DNA of 64,000 nt. Origin: Lachnospiraceae bacterium (lineage in GTDB: Bacteria > Bacillota > Clostridia > Lachnospirales > Lachnospiraceae). Below are positions 17,776 through 26,718 of this stretch, piece by piece (within the stretch, counting starts at the first letter, position 1; the number at the start of each line of letters is the position of its first letter). The position numbers and the translations under genes are program-made. Location: NCBI GenBank assembly GCA_017461725.1, contig JAFTXG010000001.1, positions 1 to 64,000 on the forward strand. Direction: 5' to 3'. The notes beneath the pieces were generated by a model. It was not told the origin of the DNA. It worked only from the letters and a program-made list of their open reading frames with translations, and did not search any database.

Positions 17776-18786
17776 TCAATACACCTGCCAATTTCTCGGA
17801 ACAAATAATCTCTCGTATGTATCGATGGCGTATCCGTCGCTCATGCCGGCGATGTAGTCGCAGACCACCCGCTCAGCCGAGTCGCCTCTGACCTCCCGAA
17901 GCATCCGATACTCCTCGGGAAGCTCGGATAAATGGTCCATATAGTACACAAACAGCTGCTTCAACATGGCTTTCGCCTTGCCGTCCTCGCTCTTTGACTT
18001 ACTGTTTAAATATACATTCGTGAACATGAACTCCCGCAGATCCTTCATGGCCTGCTCCACATGGGGCGACATGACGATTTCCGGCTTGTCCATACTGTTC
18101 TCAATAATATCGTGAATCAGACAGTTCAGACGGGCTCTGACTGAATGGCCCAGCACATCAGTGCAATCCGACGGCAGCATGTCCTCACTTAAGATACCCC
18201 CTCGGATCGCGTCATCAATATCGTGGTTGATATAGGCGATCTTATCCGACAGTCGAATGATCTTTCCCTCCAGCGTGGAAGGACATCCCGCCGTGCGGTG
18301 ATTTAAGATACCGTCCCGCACCTCCCAAGTCAAATTAAGGCCGACACCTTTTTTCTCCAGCACCTCAACCACGCGGACACTCTGCTCATAGTGGGTGAAC
18401 CCCTCAGTACAAATCGCATCCAGAGCGTCCTCCCCTGCATGTCCGAAAGGCGTATGGCCCAGATCATGGCCGAGGGCGATCGCCTCCGTCAGATCCTGAT
18501 TCAGCCGCAGCGCTTTCGCAATGGTGCGGCCAATCTGCGCCACCTCAAGGGTGTGAGTGAGTCTGGTCCGGTAATGATCGCCTGCAGGTGCAAGAAATAC
18601 CTGTGTCTTGTGCTTCAATCGGCGGAATGCCTTACAGTGAAGAATCCGGTCACGATCACGCTGATACTCAGGGCGAATATCACACAAGGGTTCCAGCCGA
18701 TCACGTCCTCTCGTCTCCGCACTGCGGGACGCATATGCACTCAAATAAAGTCGCTCTTCCAGTTCCTGCTGTTCTCTGATATTCAT
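17776..18786 (-). CDS. dgt: dGTPase-like HD-domain triphosphohydrolase
   Basis: This 336-residue HD-superfamily enzyme hydrolyses dNTPs to deoxynucleosides and triphosphate, controlling dNTP pools. The metal site is visible as RTRLTHTLEVAQIGRTIA (first His) and AIALGHDLGHTPFGHAGE (HD pair), with a downstream DKIAYINHDIDD aspartate. It belongs to the short dgt type. It is first in the operon with dnaG and rpoD. A good promoter lies at 18973-19001 and a structured leader at about 18836-18956. Confidence 0.9.
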   Translation of the reverse strand: MNIREQQELEERLYLSAYASRSAETRGRDRLEPLCDIRPEYQRDRDRILHCKAFRRLKHKTQVFLAPAGDHYRTRLTHTLEVAQIGRTIAKALRLNQDLTEAIALGHDLGHTPFGHAGEDALDAICTEGFTHYEQSVRVVEVLEKKGVGLNLTWEVRDGILNHRTAGCPSTLEGKIIRLSDKIAYINHDIDDAIRGGILSEDMLPSDCTDVLGHSVRARLNCLIHDIIENSMDKPEIVMSPHVEQAMKDLREFMFTNVYLNSKSKSEDGKAKAMLKQLFVYYMDHLSELPEEYRMLREVRGDSAERVVCDYIAGMSDGYAIDTYERLFVPRNWQVY

Positions 18787-18835
18787 AGGCTATCTCCTCC
18801 TGTGAGGGTGATCGTACATTTAATGCCCACATCCA

Positions 18836-18956
18836 CAGTGCATATTCGCACCCGCTTCGCGGCTGCTCATCGCGGGCTTTCGCCCTATATATCCGCCTGC
18901 AAATGCGTCTGCCTGTGAGCCAGCTCACGCAGCCGATTTGCAGCGGATATGCACTG
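18836..18956 (-). ncRNA. Multi-stem structured leader of the dgt-dnaG-rpoD operon
   Basis: Complementary arms nest over 120 bases: CAGTGC (18836-18841) with GCACTG (18951-18956); CCGC-TTC-GCGG (18852-18862); GGGC-TTTC-GCCC (18874-18885); and a long imperfect stem with arms 18889-18920 and 18923-18950 closed by GTGAGC-CA-GCTCAC. It begins about 10 bases after the predicted start of transcription, so it would fold in the mRNA. It could be a cis-acting RNA or a dispersed repeat that inserted here. The rest of the 393-base gap 18787-19179 shows the promoter and nothing else. Confidence 0.5.
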
Positions 18957-18972
18957 CCCATTGCTTACGCGT

Positions 18973-19001
18973 AGTATACCACATTTTTGCACATATGGCA
19001 A
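18973..19001 (-). promoter_or_regulatory. Promoter of the dgt-dnaG-rpoD operon
   Basis: Minus-strand TTGCCA (19001-18996), 17-base spacer, TATACT (18978-18973). It lies about 185 bases before the dgt ATG, leaving a long leader. Confidence 0.6.
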
Positions 19002-19179
19002 ATCCTTGTATTATATATATTCATTTCTCAGGAAAATTATGTAAATATTCCAATGTTTATCCCGATTTTTCTTTTTCGCTCCCTGCCAAAAGCCCCATTT
19101 CCGTTTGTGAAACAAACTACTGAATTTCAAGAATCGCCATTTCGTGAACTCGCAAATTGCGACTTCAAACCGCGCCGCA

Positions 19180-20679
19180 TCACCTCACCGGTGTCGGTCT
19201 CGCCGGGTCAAACACTTCCTTTGCATCAAACAGATCAGACAGCCAGTCCTTCTGCCCGGAAACCGCCTGCCACATCCGGATGCCGTCCAGATTCCGGCGG
19301 CCCTGCCGGAGATAATTGCTGCCCAGCTGTACCCAGTACCGGTTGGCATCCACATTGCAGAAATAGTCAAAGCCCAGCGACTTCAAATACACAAATTTCT
19401 CATTCTCCGCCGTGTAGGGAGAAGTTCCTGCGATGTCCGCGCCGTAGGCATAGATGAGAATATCCGTCTCGCCGATGATACTCTCCACCGTATCCTCCCA
19501 GGTGTTGGAATCCCACACCAGATCATAATAGGAAATGGTGCCGTAATTGCGGTGTCCGTAGCTGTGAGAGGCAAACTCCCATCCAGCCTCGCGCAGTGCC
19601 TCCGCCACCCGCTTCGCCTCAGCACATTCCCCCTCATAATCAAAATCCGGGTGGGCATTAAGCCATGCCTGCTGGGATGCGTCAAGTCCCTGATGATTCT
19701 GGTACGCCGGGTCTGTCCGATAGCCCAGCACACCGTTGTAGCCGGTCAGCGCCAGAATGCCTTTCGCTCCCCGGTAGGACGCGTCCGGGTGTTTCTCCAC
19801 AAACTGATCCACCAGCGGCATCACATCAAAGGCCCCGGTGATCACCGTGCCATCAGGCTCAATGTATTCGCAGACCACCTTGCCGTCCTCGTCGATCACC
19901 AGCCTGGTGGCGAATCCGTCGCCCTCCATGTAATGGTAATAGCTTGGATCATCCACCGACAGCACGTAGGGGATCTTCCCCTCCGGCAGATAAATCTCAC
20001 CTGGCACCATGACTTCCGTGCCATCTGCCTGCACTTCAATATGGGCAATATCATGCATGCTGACCAGCACATAGCCCCGGTCATACATCTCCTGCATGAT
20101 CTTCTTAAACTCCTCCACCGTGGTCATGACCCGGTTATAGTTATATTCGTCCGCATCCCCATCAAATGCCAGGGCGGTATCCGCAATCAAGCTGTGATAA
20201 AACACATGGGTGATCTCGGTGATGGGCTCCCATTTCACCGCCGCAGCCTTCTGATTTTCATAGCGAACAAGGGCCTCCATCATGGGAGGAATCTCTGAAA
20301 ATCCCTCATAGGCCTCGATCAGCGCCATGGCAGCATCGTAGTCGTAGCCTGCCGCCAGATGGTCCGCCTCGTCGATCAGGGACTGCTGCTTTGCCGTCAA
20401 TTCCGGTGCGGTGGTTGGTTCTGTGGAGGCCTCGGTGGCCTCCACGGTCTGCACAATCCAATTCTCGTCTGAAGTCACGGATTCCTCCGATGGTTCATTT
20501 GCTCCCAAAACATCCTCACTGCCGGTCACTGCGGTCTCCCAATCATTTCCGCCAGGGAAAAGAAAATACTCTCTGTCATGTCCGATGACACACGCGCCTG
20601 CGGTCACTGCCAGGAGGGCAATCAGAATAATCAATATCCCCATTTTTTGCTTAACTGTCTTTTCTCTTTTGTCACGCAC
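19180..20679 (-). CDS. Membrane-anchored polysaccharide deacetylase-like protein
   Basis: A basic N-terminus and hydrophobic segment (GILIILIALLAVTAGACVIG) form a signal-anchor or signal peptide. A Ser/Thr/Glu-rich linker (about 40-95) follows, then a NodB-like region from about 150. The DD pair in VLSVDDPSYY and the histidine motif EFASHSYGHRN are consistent with a metal-dependent sugar de-N-acetylase acting on wall or secreted polysaccharide. The start is taken as GTG at 20679, which follows GGGGAGAG; the longer frame begins with TTG at 20700 without a ribosome site. No partner gene is evident. Confidence 0.75.
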   Translation of the reverse strand: MRDKREKTVKQKMGILIILIALLAVTAGACVIGHDREYFLFPGGNDWETAVTGSEDVLGANEPSEESVTSDENWIVQTVEATEASTEPTTAPELTAKQQSLIDEADHLAAGYDYDAAMALIEAYEGFSEIPPMMEALVRYENQKAAAVKWEPITEITHVFYHSLIADTALAFDGDADEYNYNRVMTTVEEFKKIMQEMYDRGYVLVSMHDIAHIEVQADGTEVMVPGEIYLPEGKIPYVLSVDDPSYYHYMEGDGFATRLVIDEDGKVVCEYIEPDGTVITGAFDVMPLVDQFVEKHPDASYRGAKGILALTGYNGVLGYRTDPAYQNHQGLDASQQAWLNAHPDFDYEGECAEAKRVAEALREAGWEFASHSYGHRNYGTISYYDLVWDSNTWEDTVESIIGETDILIYAYGADIAGTSPYTAENEKFVYLKSLGFDYFCNVDANRYWVQLGSNYLRQGRRNLDGIRMWQAVSGQKDWLSDLFDAKEVFDPARPTPVR

Positions 20680-20807
20680 AGCTGTCTCTCCCCATTTCAA
20701 CCTTAATCTGTAACTTCATTATATCAGAAAATCCGCCGGAAAGATTTTACAAATATGTCAATTTAATTATTTAATAGTTATATCTCTGTCAATGACCCCT
20801 GCCGGAA

Positions 20808-21215
20808 CTAATCAATGCAAATGTCGTTCAAATCACTCACCGACAGCCACTCTACCCCGTATTGCTCTTTCAAAATCTGCTTTTTAATCCCCCATTCTAT
20901 GTGACACAGCCCCATAACATATTTTGCTTCTCCAAATTGTTCCTGTCTGATCCGCTTCACCTCTGCATCCACTTTTCTTTGCACCTCCGGCAATATTTTT
21001 TGAAACTCCGAATCATCCTCCAAGGGGTGATAATACCATCCTCCGGCACTGCGTGGCAATTCTCTGGCCTCTGAGTCCTCCCCAGTTACATAGTAACTTT
21101 TTCCTTCACGAAAAAATATACGATATTGCGGTAAATTCATTTGACAAACAACGCCTGTTTCCTTCTGCGCTTTTTTGCTTTTTTTGATAAAACCGATAAT
21201 TTTTCTCATTTTCAC
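20808..21215 (-). CDS. Hypothetical protein, 135 aa
   Basis: I do not recognise this protein. It starts with GTG at 21215 (AGGTGACAGG upstream) or ATG at 21209. The N-terminus is strongly basic (KMRKIIGFIKKSKKAQKE), the middle contains YRIFFREGKSYYVTGEDSEARELPR and a WYYHP motif, and the C-terminal third is helical and charged. The segment YVMGLCHIEWGIKKQIL recalls short Clostridial proteins of unknown function. It has no signal peptide. It lies alone after the terminator of the ATP-grasp operon. Confidence 0.65.
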   Translation of the reverse strand: MKMRKIIGFIKKSKKAQKETGVVCQMNLPQYRIFFREGKSYYVTGEDSEARELPRSAGGWYYHPLEDDSEFQKILPEVQRKVDAEVKRIRQEQFGEAKYVMGLCHIEWGIKKQILKEQYGVEWLSVSDLNDICID

Positions 21216-21290
21216 CCTGTCACCTCATTATATCAAACCAACATCACGGGCCAAAACTGCGTAAATTTTGTTCAGTGATAAATATAATTA

Positions 21291-21316
21291 TGGCACTCTC
21301 CTTCTGGAGAGTGCCA
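21291..21316 (-). terminator. Terminator of the esterase/ATP-grasp operon
   Basis: Perfect 11-bp stem TGGCACTCTCC (21291-21301) and GGAGAGTGCCA (21306-21316) with a 4-base loop, followed on the minus strand by TAATTATATTTATC. It lies 19 bases after the ATP-grasp stop. Confidence 0.75.
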
Positions 21317-21334
21317 CAAAATAACACCTTTTAA

Positions 21335-22528
21335 TCAATCCCAGCACTTCAGAACATCCTGATAGAACTGATCCATCTCTTCCTTGGTGTTGAAGTTTGC
21401 CACATACATCTGGTTGCCCATTGCGCCGGACAGTACATCCGGGATGCGAGCCTCCATGCGCATATTTGCGCCGTACTTCGCCATGATGTCATCGCGGGTC
21501 ATGACAAAGTTCTTGCCGTCGCGAAGACCTGCGAATGCACAGTAAGCGCGCTCGCCCACGGGCTTGGTGGACTGATCAAATGCGATCATGTCCGCCCAGA
21601 TCTTGTACACGTCGGTGCTGTTTGCAAAGTTCATCATATCAGGGCTGAATCCGCCGCAGGGACGCATATTTACCTCCAGCGCAACCACATCGCCCTTCTT
21701 GCCCAGCTTCTGATCGGACAGCAGACGGAAGAACTCGAAGTGTACGAAACGGCTCTTTACGCCGAATGCCTTCACGGTAGCGCGGCCAGCCGCACGGGTG
21801 TCCTCAGGAAGCTCATTTACGATGTAGTAGATGGAGTTGTCGTTGTTGTTTACCACATCCATAATGGAGTTGGGGGTAACATTACCGGTCTCGAAGATGG
21901 GCTCGCCGTTGGAGTCGATGATCGCGTCGTAGGAGTTAACCTCCGCGTGAATGAACTCCTCCATGATGTAGGAAACTGCCGGGTCCTTCTCAGCCAGGAA
22001 TGCCTTCAGCTGCTCCTCGTTCTCAATGCGGTATGTATGGGAAGCACCTACGCCGTTGTCGGGCTTAACGATAACGGGATACTTCACCTTCTTGATAAAG
22101 TTCATGCAGTCATCAAAGCCCTCAACGATGTGGTAGCGTGCCACGGGGATACCTGCCTTGCGGTAGTAGGGCTTCATCTTGGACTTATACTTAATTCTCG
22201 GAATATCGGAGGTCTGGAAACCGCTGGTGATGTTGAAGTCGGTACGCAGCTTTGCGTCTCTCTCCAGCCAGTACTCGTTGTTGGACTCCAGCCAGTCAAT
22301 GCGGCCGTGCTTGAAGATGAAGAACGCAACTGCGCGGTACACCTCATCCTCGTTCTCCAGGTTGTTTACCTTGTAATACTCATTCAGGCTGTTTTTCAGC
22401 TCAGGGCTCAGCTCATCGTAGGGCTGATCGCCGATACCCAGCACGTTCAGACCGTTGTCCTTCAAATGACGGCAGAACTGCCAGTAGTTGGTGGGGAAAT
22501 TAGGGGAAATAAATACAAAATTCTTCAT
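21335..22528 (-). CDS. ATP-grasp ligase of unknown substrate
   Basis: This 397-residue protein has the ATP-grasp layout: an N-terminal Rossmann-like domain (MKNFVFISPNFPTNYWQF), the ATP-binding lysine region YPVIVKPDNGVGASHTYRI, and the metal-binding end VVALEVNMRPCGGFSPDMMN. ATP-grasp enzymes activate a carboxylate as acyl phosphate and join it to an amine or similar nucleophile. No purine or cell-wall signature is seen, so the substrate is unknown. The start at 22528 follows AAAGGAAACGTT. It is the third gene of an operon with two esterase-like hydrolases, suggesting one small-molecule pathway. Confidence 0.82.
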   Translation of the reverse strand: MKNFVFISPNFPTNYWQFCRHLKDNGLNVLGIGDQPYDELSPELKNSLNEYYKVNNLENEDEVYRAVAFFIFKHGRIDWLESNNEYWLERDAKLRTDFNITSGFQTSDIPRIKYKSKMKPYYRKAGIPVARYHIVEGFDDCMNFIKKVKYPVIVKPDNGVGASHTYRIENEEQLKAFLAEKDPAVSYIMEEFIHAEVNSYDAIIDSNGEPIFETGNVTPNSIMDVVNNNDNSIYYIVNELPEDTRAAGRATVKAFGVKSRFVHFEFFRLLSDQKLGKKGDVVALEVNMRPCGGFSPDMMNFANSTDVYKIWADMIAFDQSTKPVGERAYCAFAGLRDGKNFVMTRDDIMAKYGANMRMEARIPDVLSGAMGNQMYVANFNTKEEMDQFYQDVLKCWD

Positions 22529-22671
22529 AACGTTTCCTTTCAAACTTTAATCATTTTTGATACCTGCGGATCGTTTTTAGGCATAAATTTTTGACCCTGA
22601 TATCCTATATTGATACTGACACATCATCTTTCCTTTGACAATGGATTCAGAAATCATCCGATTAGTATAAT

Positions 22672-23424
22672 TCAGCTCAACAGATAAGGTACGTAATAAG
22701 CTACCTGCTTGTACCACCAGGGCCAGTCGTGAACACAGTCATAGCCCCAGAAATCCACCCAGGCATTGATGCCCTTGCTGTCCAGAATCTCCTTCATCCG
22801 TCTGGTGGAATCGGGTATCTCCCATGCGCCCTGTCCGACGCAGATCACGGCCTTATTCCGGTTATAGCGCTCGATGTAAGGGTGCCCTGCAGGCATATTC
22901 TCCATGTAGTGAACCGGTGAGTTCTGGTACACCAGATCATTCATAAAGCTGCCGAAGCCAAACTCGGCGGTATAAATACCGCTCAATGCCAGCAGACGGT
23001 CAAACAGGTCCGGGAACCGGAAGTACAGGTTTGCTGCGTGAGTCGCACCGAGGCTGCTGCCGAATACCAGCACACCGGGATTTCCCTCCCAGCCGTTACA
23101 CTCGTTTGCCACCGTGCGCATGAAGGGAACCACCTCTCTGGTGATGTAATTGATCCAGCGCTCATAGCGCCAGATCCGCCAGCCTGCGTCTCCGCCCTTG
23201 TCAGACCAGGTCTCAGAATCGATGGTGTCAATACCAAAAACCATCACCTGTCCGGACTCAATCCAGGGCCCCCATGCCTCGGTCATCTTATAATTTTCGA
23301 AATCATAAAAACGCCCGTCCTGACAGGGGATAAACAATACGGGGCGCCCGGCGTGACCGTAACGCTTGATCTCCATGTCGCGGCCCAGCTCATTGCTGTA
23401 CCATTTGTAATACTGTGTTTCCAT
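22672..23424 (-). CDS. Esterase-like alpha/beta hydrolase (second gene)
   Basis: This 250-residue protein matches the esterase D/putative esterase (PF00756-type) fold. The nucleophile elbow is VFGSSLGATHAANLYFR (GxSxG as GSSLG), a histidine near the end is in YDCVHDWPWWYKQ, and an acid is likely in the intervening region. It begins with a conserved-looking METQYYKWYSNELGRDMEIK, which describes a small acyl- or ester-binding protein. No signal peptide. It lies between the ATP-grasp gene and a second esterase. It might release or transfer an acyl group made by the ligase. Confidence 0.8.
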   Translation of the reverse strand: METQYYKWYSNELGRDMEIKRYGHAGRPVLFIPCQDGRFYDFENYKMTEAWGPWIESGQVMVFGIDTIDSETWSDKGGDAGWRIWRYERWINYITREVVPFMRTVANECNGWEGNPGVLVFGSSLGATHAANLYFRFPDLFDRLLALSGIYTAEFGFGSFMNDLVYQNSPVHYMENMPAGHPYIERYNRNKAVICVGQGAWEIPDSTRRMKEILDSKGINAWVDFWGYDCVHDWPWWYKQVAYYVPYLLS

Positions 23425-23586
23425 CCTCAATTTCCTCGTTTCCGCTTATGGCAGTCATTTCCTCTGTGTGATTGCTGTCTGCTTTTGCTTTATCCTGTTT
23501 TGTGTTGTTTTTCTTAATGTTTTTTCTATTATCGCCTGTCTTTGGCTTTTCTTCTTTATCCGTTCTTCTTTGGTTTCTGATTTTCG

Positions 23587-24417
23587 TTACTCAGTTTTCT
23601 TTACGTTTACTTCTGTTTTCTTTGCCTTCGCGCCACGCTTGCGCTGCGGCCACTTGATATTATAGCGCAGCGTGTGCATAAAGAACGGGATCTGGCGCTC
23701 CCAGCTGGCCTCGCTGTGATTACCTCCGGGCACGATCCGGCTGTCCAGATATACGCCTTTCTTTAACAGCAGCGCGGTCATGTCCGCATACAGCGGAAGC
23801 ATCCCCTCGTGATTGATCAGCTCGTCGGAGCCGTAATCCATATAGAGGACAGTGTCGGGACCCAGGTCTGCATTCTCGATCATCTGCGCCACCTGCTCCA
23901 CATCGGTCCAGAGAGAAGGCGAAAGGGCTGCAGCTCTGGAGAAGGTGGAATTGTACTCCATCAGTGCATACACACTCATCAGACCGCCCATGGAACTGCC
24001 TGCGATCCAGGTGTACTCGCGGGCCCTGAAGGTGCGATAATGCTTATCGATATAGGGCTTGAAGGTCTTTACCATCCAGTCCATGGTGATCTTCCCTCTT
24101 CCCTCAATCTCACCGAAGGTTTCGTCGGAAAACGTGAACGGGGAATACTCCTTCAGCCGACCGTGGTCGGGGCTGTGGTTGCACTCCACCGCAGCCACAA
24201 TGATCTCCGTGCCGCGGGACTCCAGAAAACGTTTCAGTCCCCAGCTTTTGCCATAGGTGGCATCCTCGTCAAAAAATACATTGTGACCATCAAACATATA
24301 TAAAACCGGATAACGCTTATTCGGCTTCTGGTCGTAAGAATCGGGCAGATACACGTAAGCCCGCCTCTTCTCCCTTCCGGTCAGCTCCGGTATGGTAATC
24401 TCCCATGTTTTTACCAT
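23587..24417 (-). CDS. Esterase-like alpha/beta hydrolase (first gene)
   Basis: This 276-residue putative esterase has PVLYMFDGHNVFFDE, the nucleophile elbow WIAGSSMGGLMSVYAL and the histidine in IVPGGNHSEASWERQ, which form a complete triad layout with an aspartate in MDYGSDE. The start at 24417 follows GGAGGTTGCC. The C-terminus is lysine-rich (AKAKKTEVNVKKTE). After the TAA the same frame stays open for 43 more codons, again rich in Lys, Arg and Gln. It is first in the operon, with a strong promoter at 24499-24528. Confidence 0.82.
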   Translation of the reverse strand: MVKTWEITIPELTGREKRRAYVYLPDSYDQKPNKRYPVLYMFDGHNVFFDEDATYGKSWGLKRFLESRGTEIIVAAVECNHSPDHGRLKEYSPFTFSDETFGEIEGRGKITMDWMVKTFKPYIDKHYRTFRAREYTWIAGSSMGGLMSVYALMEYNSTFSRAAALSPSLWTDVEQVAQMIENADLGPDTVLYMDYGSDELINHEGMLPLYADMTALLLKKGVYLDSRIVPGGNHSEASWERQIPFFMHTLRYNIKWPQRKRGAKAKKTEVNVKKTE

Positions 24418-24498
24418 GGCAACCTCCATCACGGTTTGTATTTAATGTCAACGTAAGCGGTATATCTATCCGCATACTTATAACTGTACATCCTGATA

Positions 24499-24528
24499 AT
24501 TATATCGGCAATTATCGGGTGAAGTCAA
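24499..24528 (-). promoter_or_regulatory. Promoter of the esterase/ATP-grasp operon
   Basis: Minus-strand TTGACT (24528-24523), 18-base spacer, perfect TATAAT (24504-24499). It lies about 80 bases before the first esterase start. Confidence 0.65.
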
Positions 24529-24663
24529 GAAAATTTCGTTATATTTTCGGAAATTGTAGGGATATACACAAATTTCCACATCTACATGAATCGATTCGGA
24601 CATTTTGCCAAAATCGGCTGATACCATTTTCCCTGTCAGAGTGATTCTGCCCATGTATAACGC

Positions 24664-26538
24664 CTAATCCGGTATACTCTCCCGCAGGCAAAGTGTTCCC
24701 CAGCCCAGCTGCTGATTAGGATAATCGGCAAATCCCGCCAGCTCAGCGGCACCGCGGATCAAATAGGCCTTTATTTTTTCCCCATATAAATAAGGATCAT
24801 TTCCCCGCACGATCCCCCACTCCATCAAAAGGGCGGCGCTGCCGGTCACAAAGGGGGCCGCAAACGATGTTCCTGTATATTCCCCGTATCCACCGCCGGG
24901 AGCAGCTGAGACAATATTCACGCCCGGGGCCGCCAGATCCGGCTTGATCTGATTCAGCCGGGTGAATCCTCTCCCGGAAAAGGGCGCATAAATTTCCCGC
25001 CCGGAATCATATGCCCCGACAGAGATAGCGGCCGACGCGGTGGAAGGGATGGTCAGCGTGGTTTCCGGTGTGGGCTGAAGGAATCGGGTCGTGTCATTTC
25101 GCGCGCTGCTGCCCGGAAGCCACAGATGATAGACGCCGTCAACAATTCGCCGCGGGCGAAGTCTGATCCGGTAGATTCCGCTCTCCAGATAATCTCCCTC
25201 CGGGATAAAATCGAAGTAAATCTCCTGGGCGGTCCGGTAAGGGCTTGGCTCACCGTACAGAACCAGAAGCAGTGCTCCGCCGATGGAAAATCGGCTCACC
25301 GGCTGACTCTCCGTCAATGGCCCCACCATCTGTCCGGAGGGCGTGACCAGACTGATTTCAAACTGATCCGCATAGTTTTTCCACAATTGAATATTCAATC
25401 CTGTCTCATAAGGTCCAACTGCCAGCTCGATTTCCAACGGCTGGGCCACCTGTCCTCTCATCGGGTTCTCCAGACGGCCGGAGACATGGCCTCCCGCATC
25501 CCCCTCGTTTCCGCTCCCGATGATGATCTGTGTCCGCCCCACCCCGATGGCTCCATCCAGATACCGTTCTAACAGTGAACTGCCATCGTGAGCACCGTAG
25601 GTATTTCCCACGCTGACATTGATGGCCACCGGGATGCGCTCTGCCGCTGCCTTCCCGATCACGTAATTCAGCGCCTGCATCAGTTCAGAGGTTCGTGGAA
25701 AGGACTCCGGCGCCGGAAGGCCCAGTTTTACCACGATCAGCTGACTCTCCGGCGCAACTCCGGTAAACCGGCCATCGCTGTCCCGACCGTTTCCTGCGGC
25801 TATTCCTGCAACCCCGGTGCCGTGGCGCTCATCGTCCGCACCGGGCAAGATGGGACGGTTAGCCAACGCACTCCGGTCATATTCTGCCAGAAGACGATTA
25901 ATTTCCTCTGCGCTATATTCCACTCCGATGTGGTATCCCTCCGGCACGTCTCCGACCAGTGGTCGCGCCGTTTGATCCCACAGCCATTTTACCCTTGTGG
26001 TCCCGTCTGCATTGCGAAAATCCGGATGACTCAGATCAATCCCTGAGTCCACGATCCCCACATAGACACCAGCTCCCGTGAGGTTCTGTGCCGAAGTGCC
26101 GCCTCCATCCGGCTGGACACCGCTTCTCCCCGCTGGTCCACTCGCATCGATACGCCCCGGCAACTGATTTCTGATGCCTCCGGCCATTCCCGTTGACACG
26201 CCGGTCACCCGCACATTCGGGATGCATGAGGCTGTCTTTCCCTGATTCACGCCAAAATAGAGCCGCTTGGGGATTTCCAGATATTCGATCTGCGGCAATG
26301 CTGCAATGGACTCAATCAATCCGGCCGGTGTGTCAATGACCGCATAACCACCATAAAGGGTAGTCACTGTCACTCCCTCGTCTTCCAGAAAGCTGATATC
26401 ACCATTATATTTGACGATGATCTCCCAACGGTCGGTGAGCTGATCCACTGCTGACCCCAGATTCAGCGATCTGGCCCGCTCCTCGTCTGTGGATTCCAGC
26501 GCTAAGGTTAAGAGATTTTCCAGTTTTTGATCTTCCAT
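24664..26538 (-). CDS. Subtilase-family (S8) serine protease, Csp-like
   Basis: This 624-residue subtilase has the full triad: D164 in GIVDSGIDLSHPDF, H239 in DERHGTGVAGIAAG and S558 in GTSFAAPFVTG. There is no signal peptide. The inserted jelly-roll-like middle (about 340-480) and the short N-terminal region resemble the Csp proteases of Clostridia, some of which process the germination protease SleC. Residues 130-155 are a glycine-rich linker-like insertion before the catalytic Asp, possibly a prodomain boundary. It is monocistronic. The substrate is not deducible. Confidence 0.88.
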   Translation of the reverse strand: MEDQKLENLLTLALESTDEERARSLNLGSAVDQLTDRWEIIVKYNGDISFLEDEGVTVTTLYGGYAVIDTPAGLIESIAALPQIEYLEIPKRLYFGVNQGKTASCIPNVRVTGVSTGMAGGIRNQLPGRIDASGPAGRSGVQPDGGGTSAQNLTGAGVYVGIVDSGIDLSHPDFRNADGTTRVKWLWDQTARPLVGDVPEGYHIGVEYSAEEINRLLAEYDRSALANRPILPGADDERHGTGVAGIAAGNGRDSDGRFTGVAPESQLIVVKLGLPAPESFPRTSELMQALNYVIGKAAAERIPVAINVSVGNTYGAHDGSSLLERYLDGAIGVGRTQIIIGSGNEGDAGGHVSGRLENPMRGQVAQPLEIELAVGPYETGLNIQLWKNYADQFEISLVTPSGQMVGPLTESQPVSRFSIGGALLLVLYGEPSPYRTAQEIYFDFIPEGDYLESGIYRIRLRPRRIVDGVYHLWLPGSSARNDTTRFLQPTPETTLTIPSTASAAISVGAYDSGREIYAPFSGRGFTRLNQIKPDLAAPGVNIVSAAPGGGYGEYTGTSFAAPFVTGSAALLMEWGIVRGNDPYLYGEKIKAYLIRGAAELAGFADYPNQQLGWGTLCLRESIPD

Positions 26539-26659
26539 AATCGCGCTTCCCCTTTATTCCTTTTCTTCTTATATACTATGATATAAGGGGAAAAGATCAT
26601 GCGTTTCATGCTCGCTTGGAAATATATGACGTTGAGACCGTGATAAATTTCAACACACG

Positions 26660-26695
26660 AAAAAGGCGGAAACCCCGATCATCGGAATCTCCGCC
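26660..26695 (-). terminator. Terminator of the oxaloacetate decarboxylase operon
   Basis: GGCGGA (26665-26670) pairs with TCCGCC (26690-26695), with an inner CCGAT/ATCGG pair. On the minus strand a run of five T (26664-26660) follows. It lies 24 bases after the oadA stop. Confidence 0.75.
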
Positions 26696-26718
26696 ACAAT
26701 TCTATCATTTATCGTTTT

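Noticed and set aside
18701..18961. 86-aa ORF upstream of and overlapping dgt
   Set aside because: It covers the structured leader and part of dgt; composition follows the stems, not a protein.
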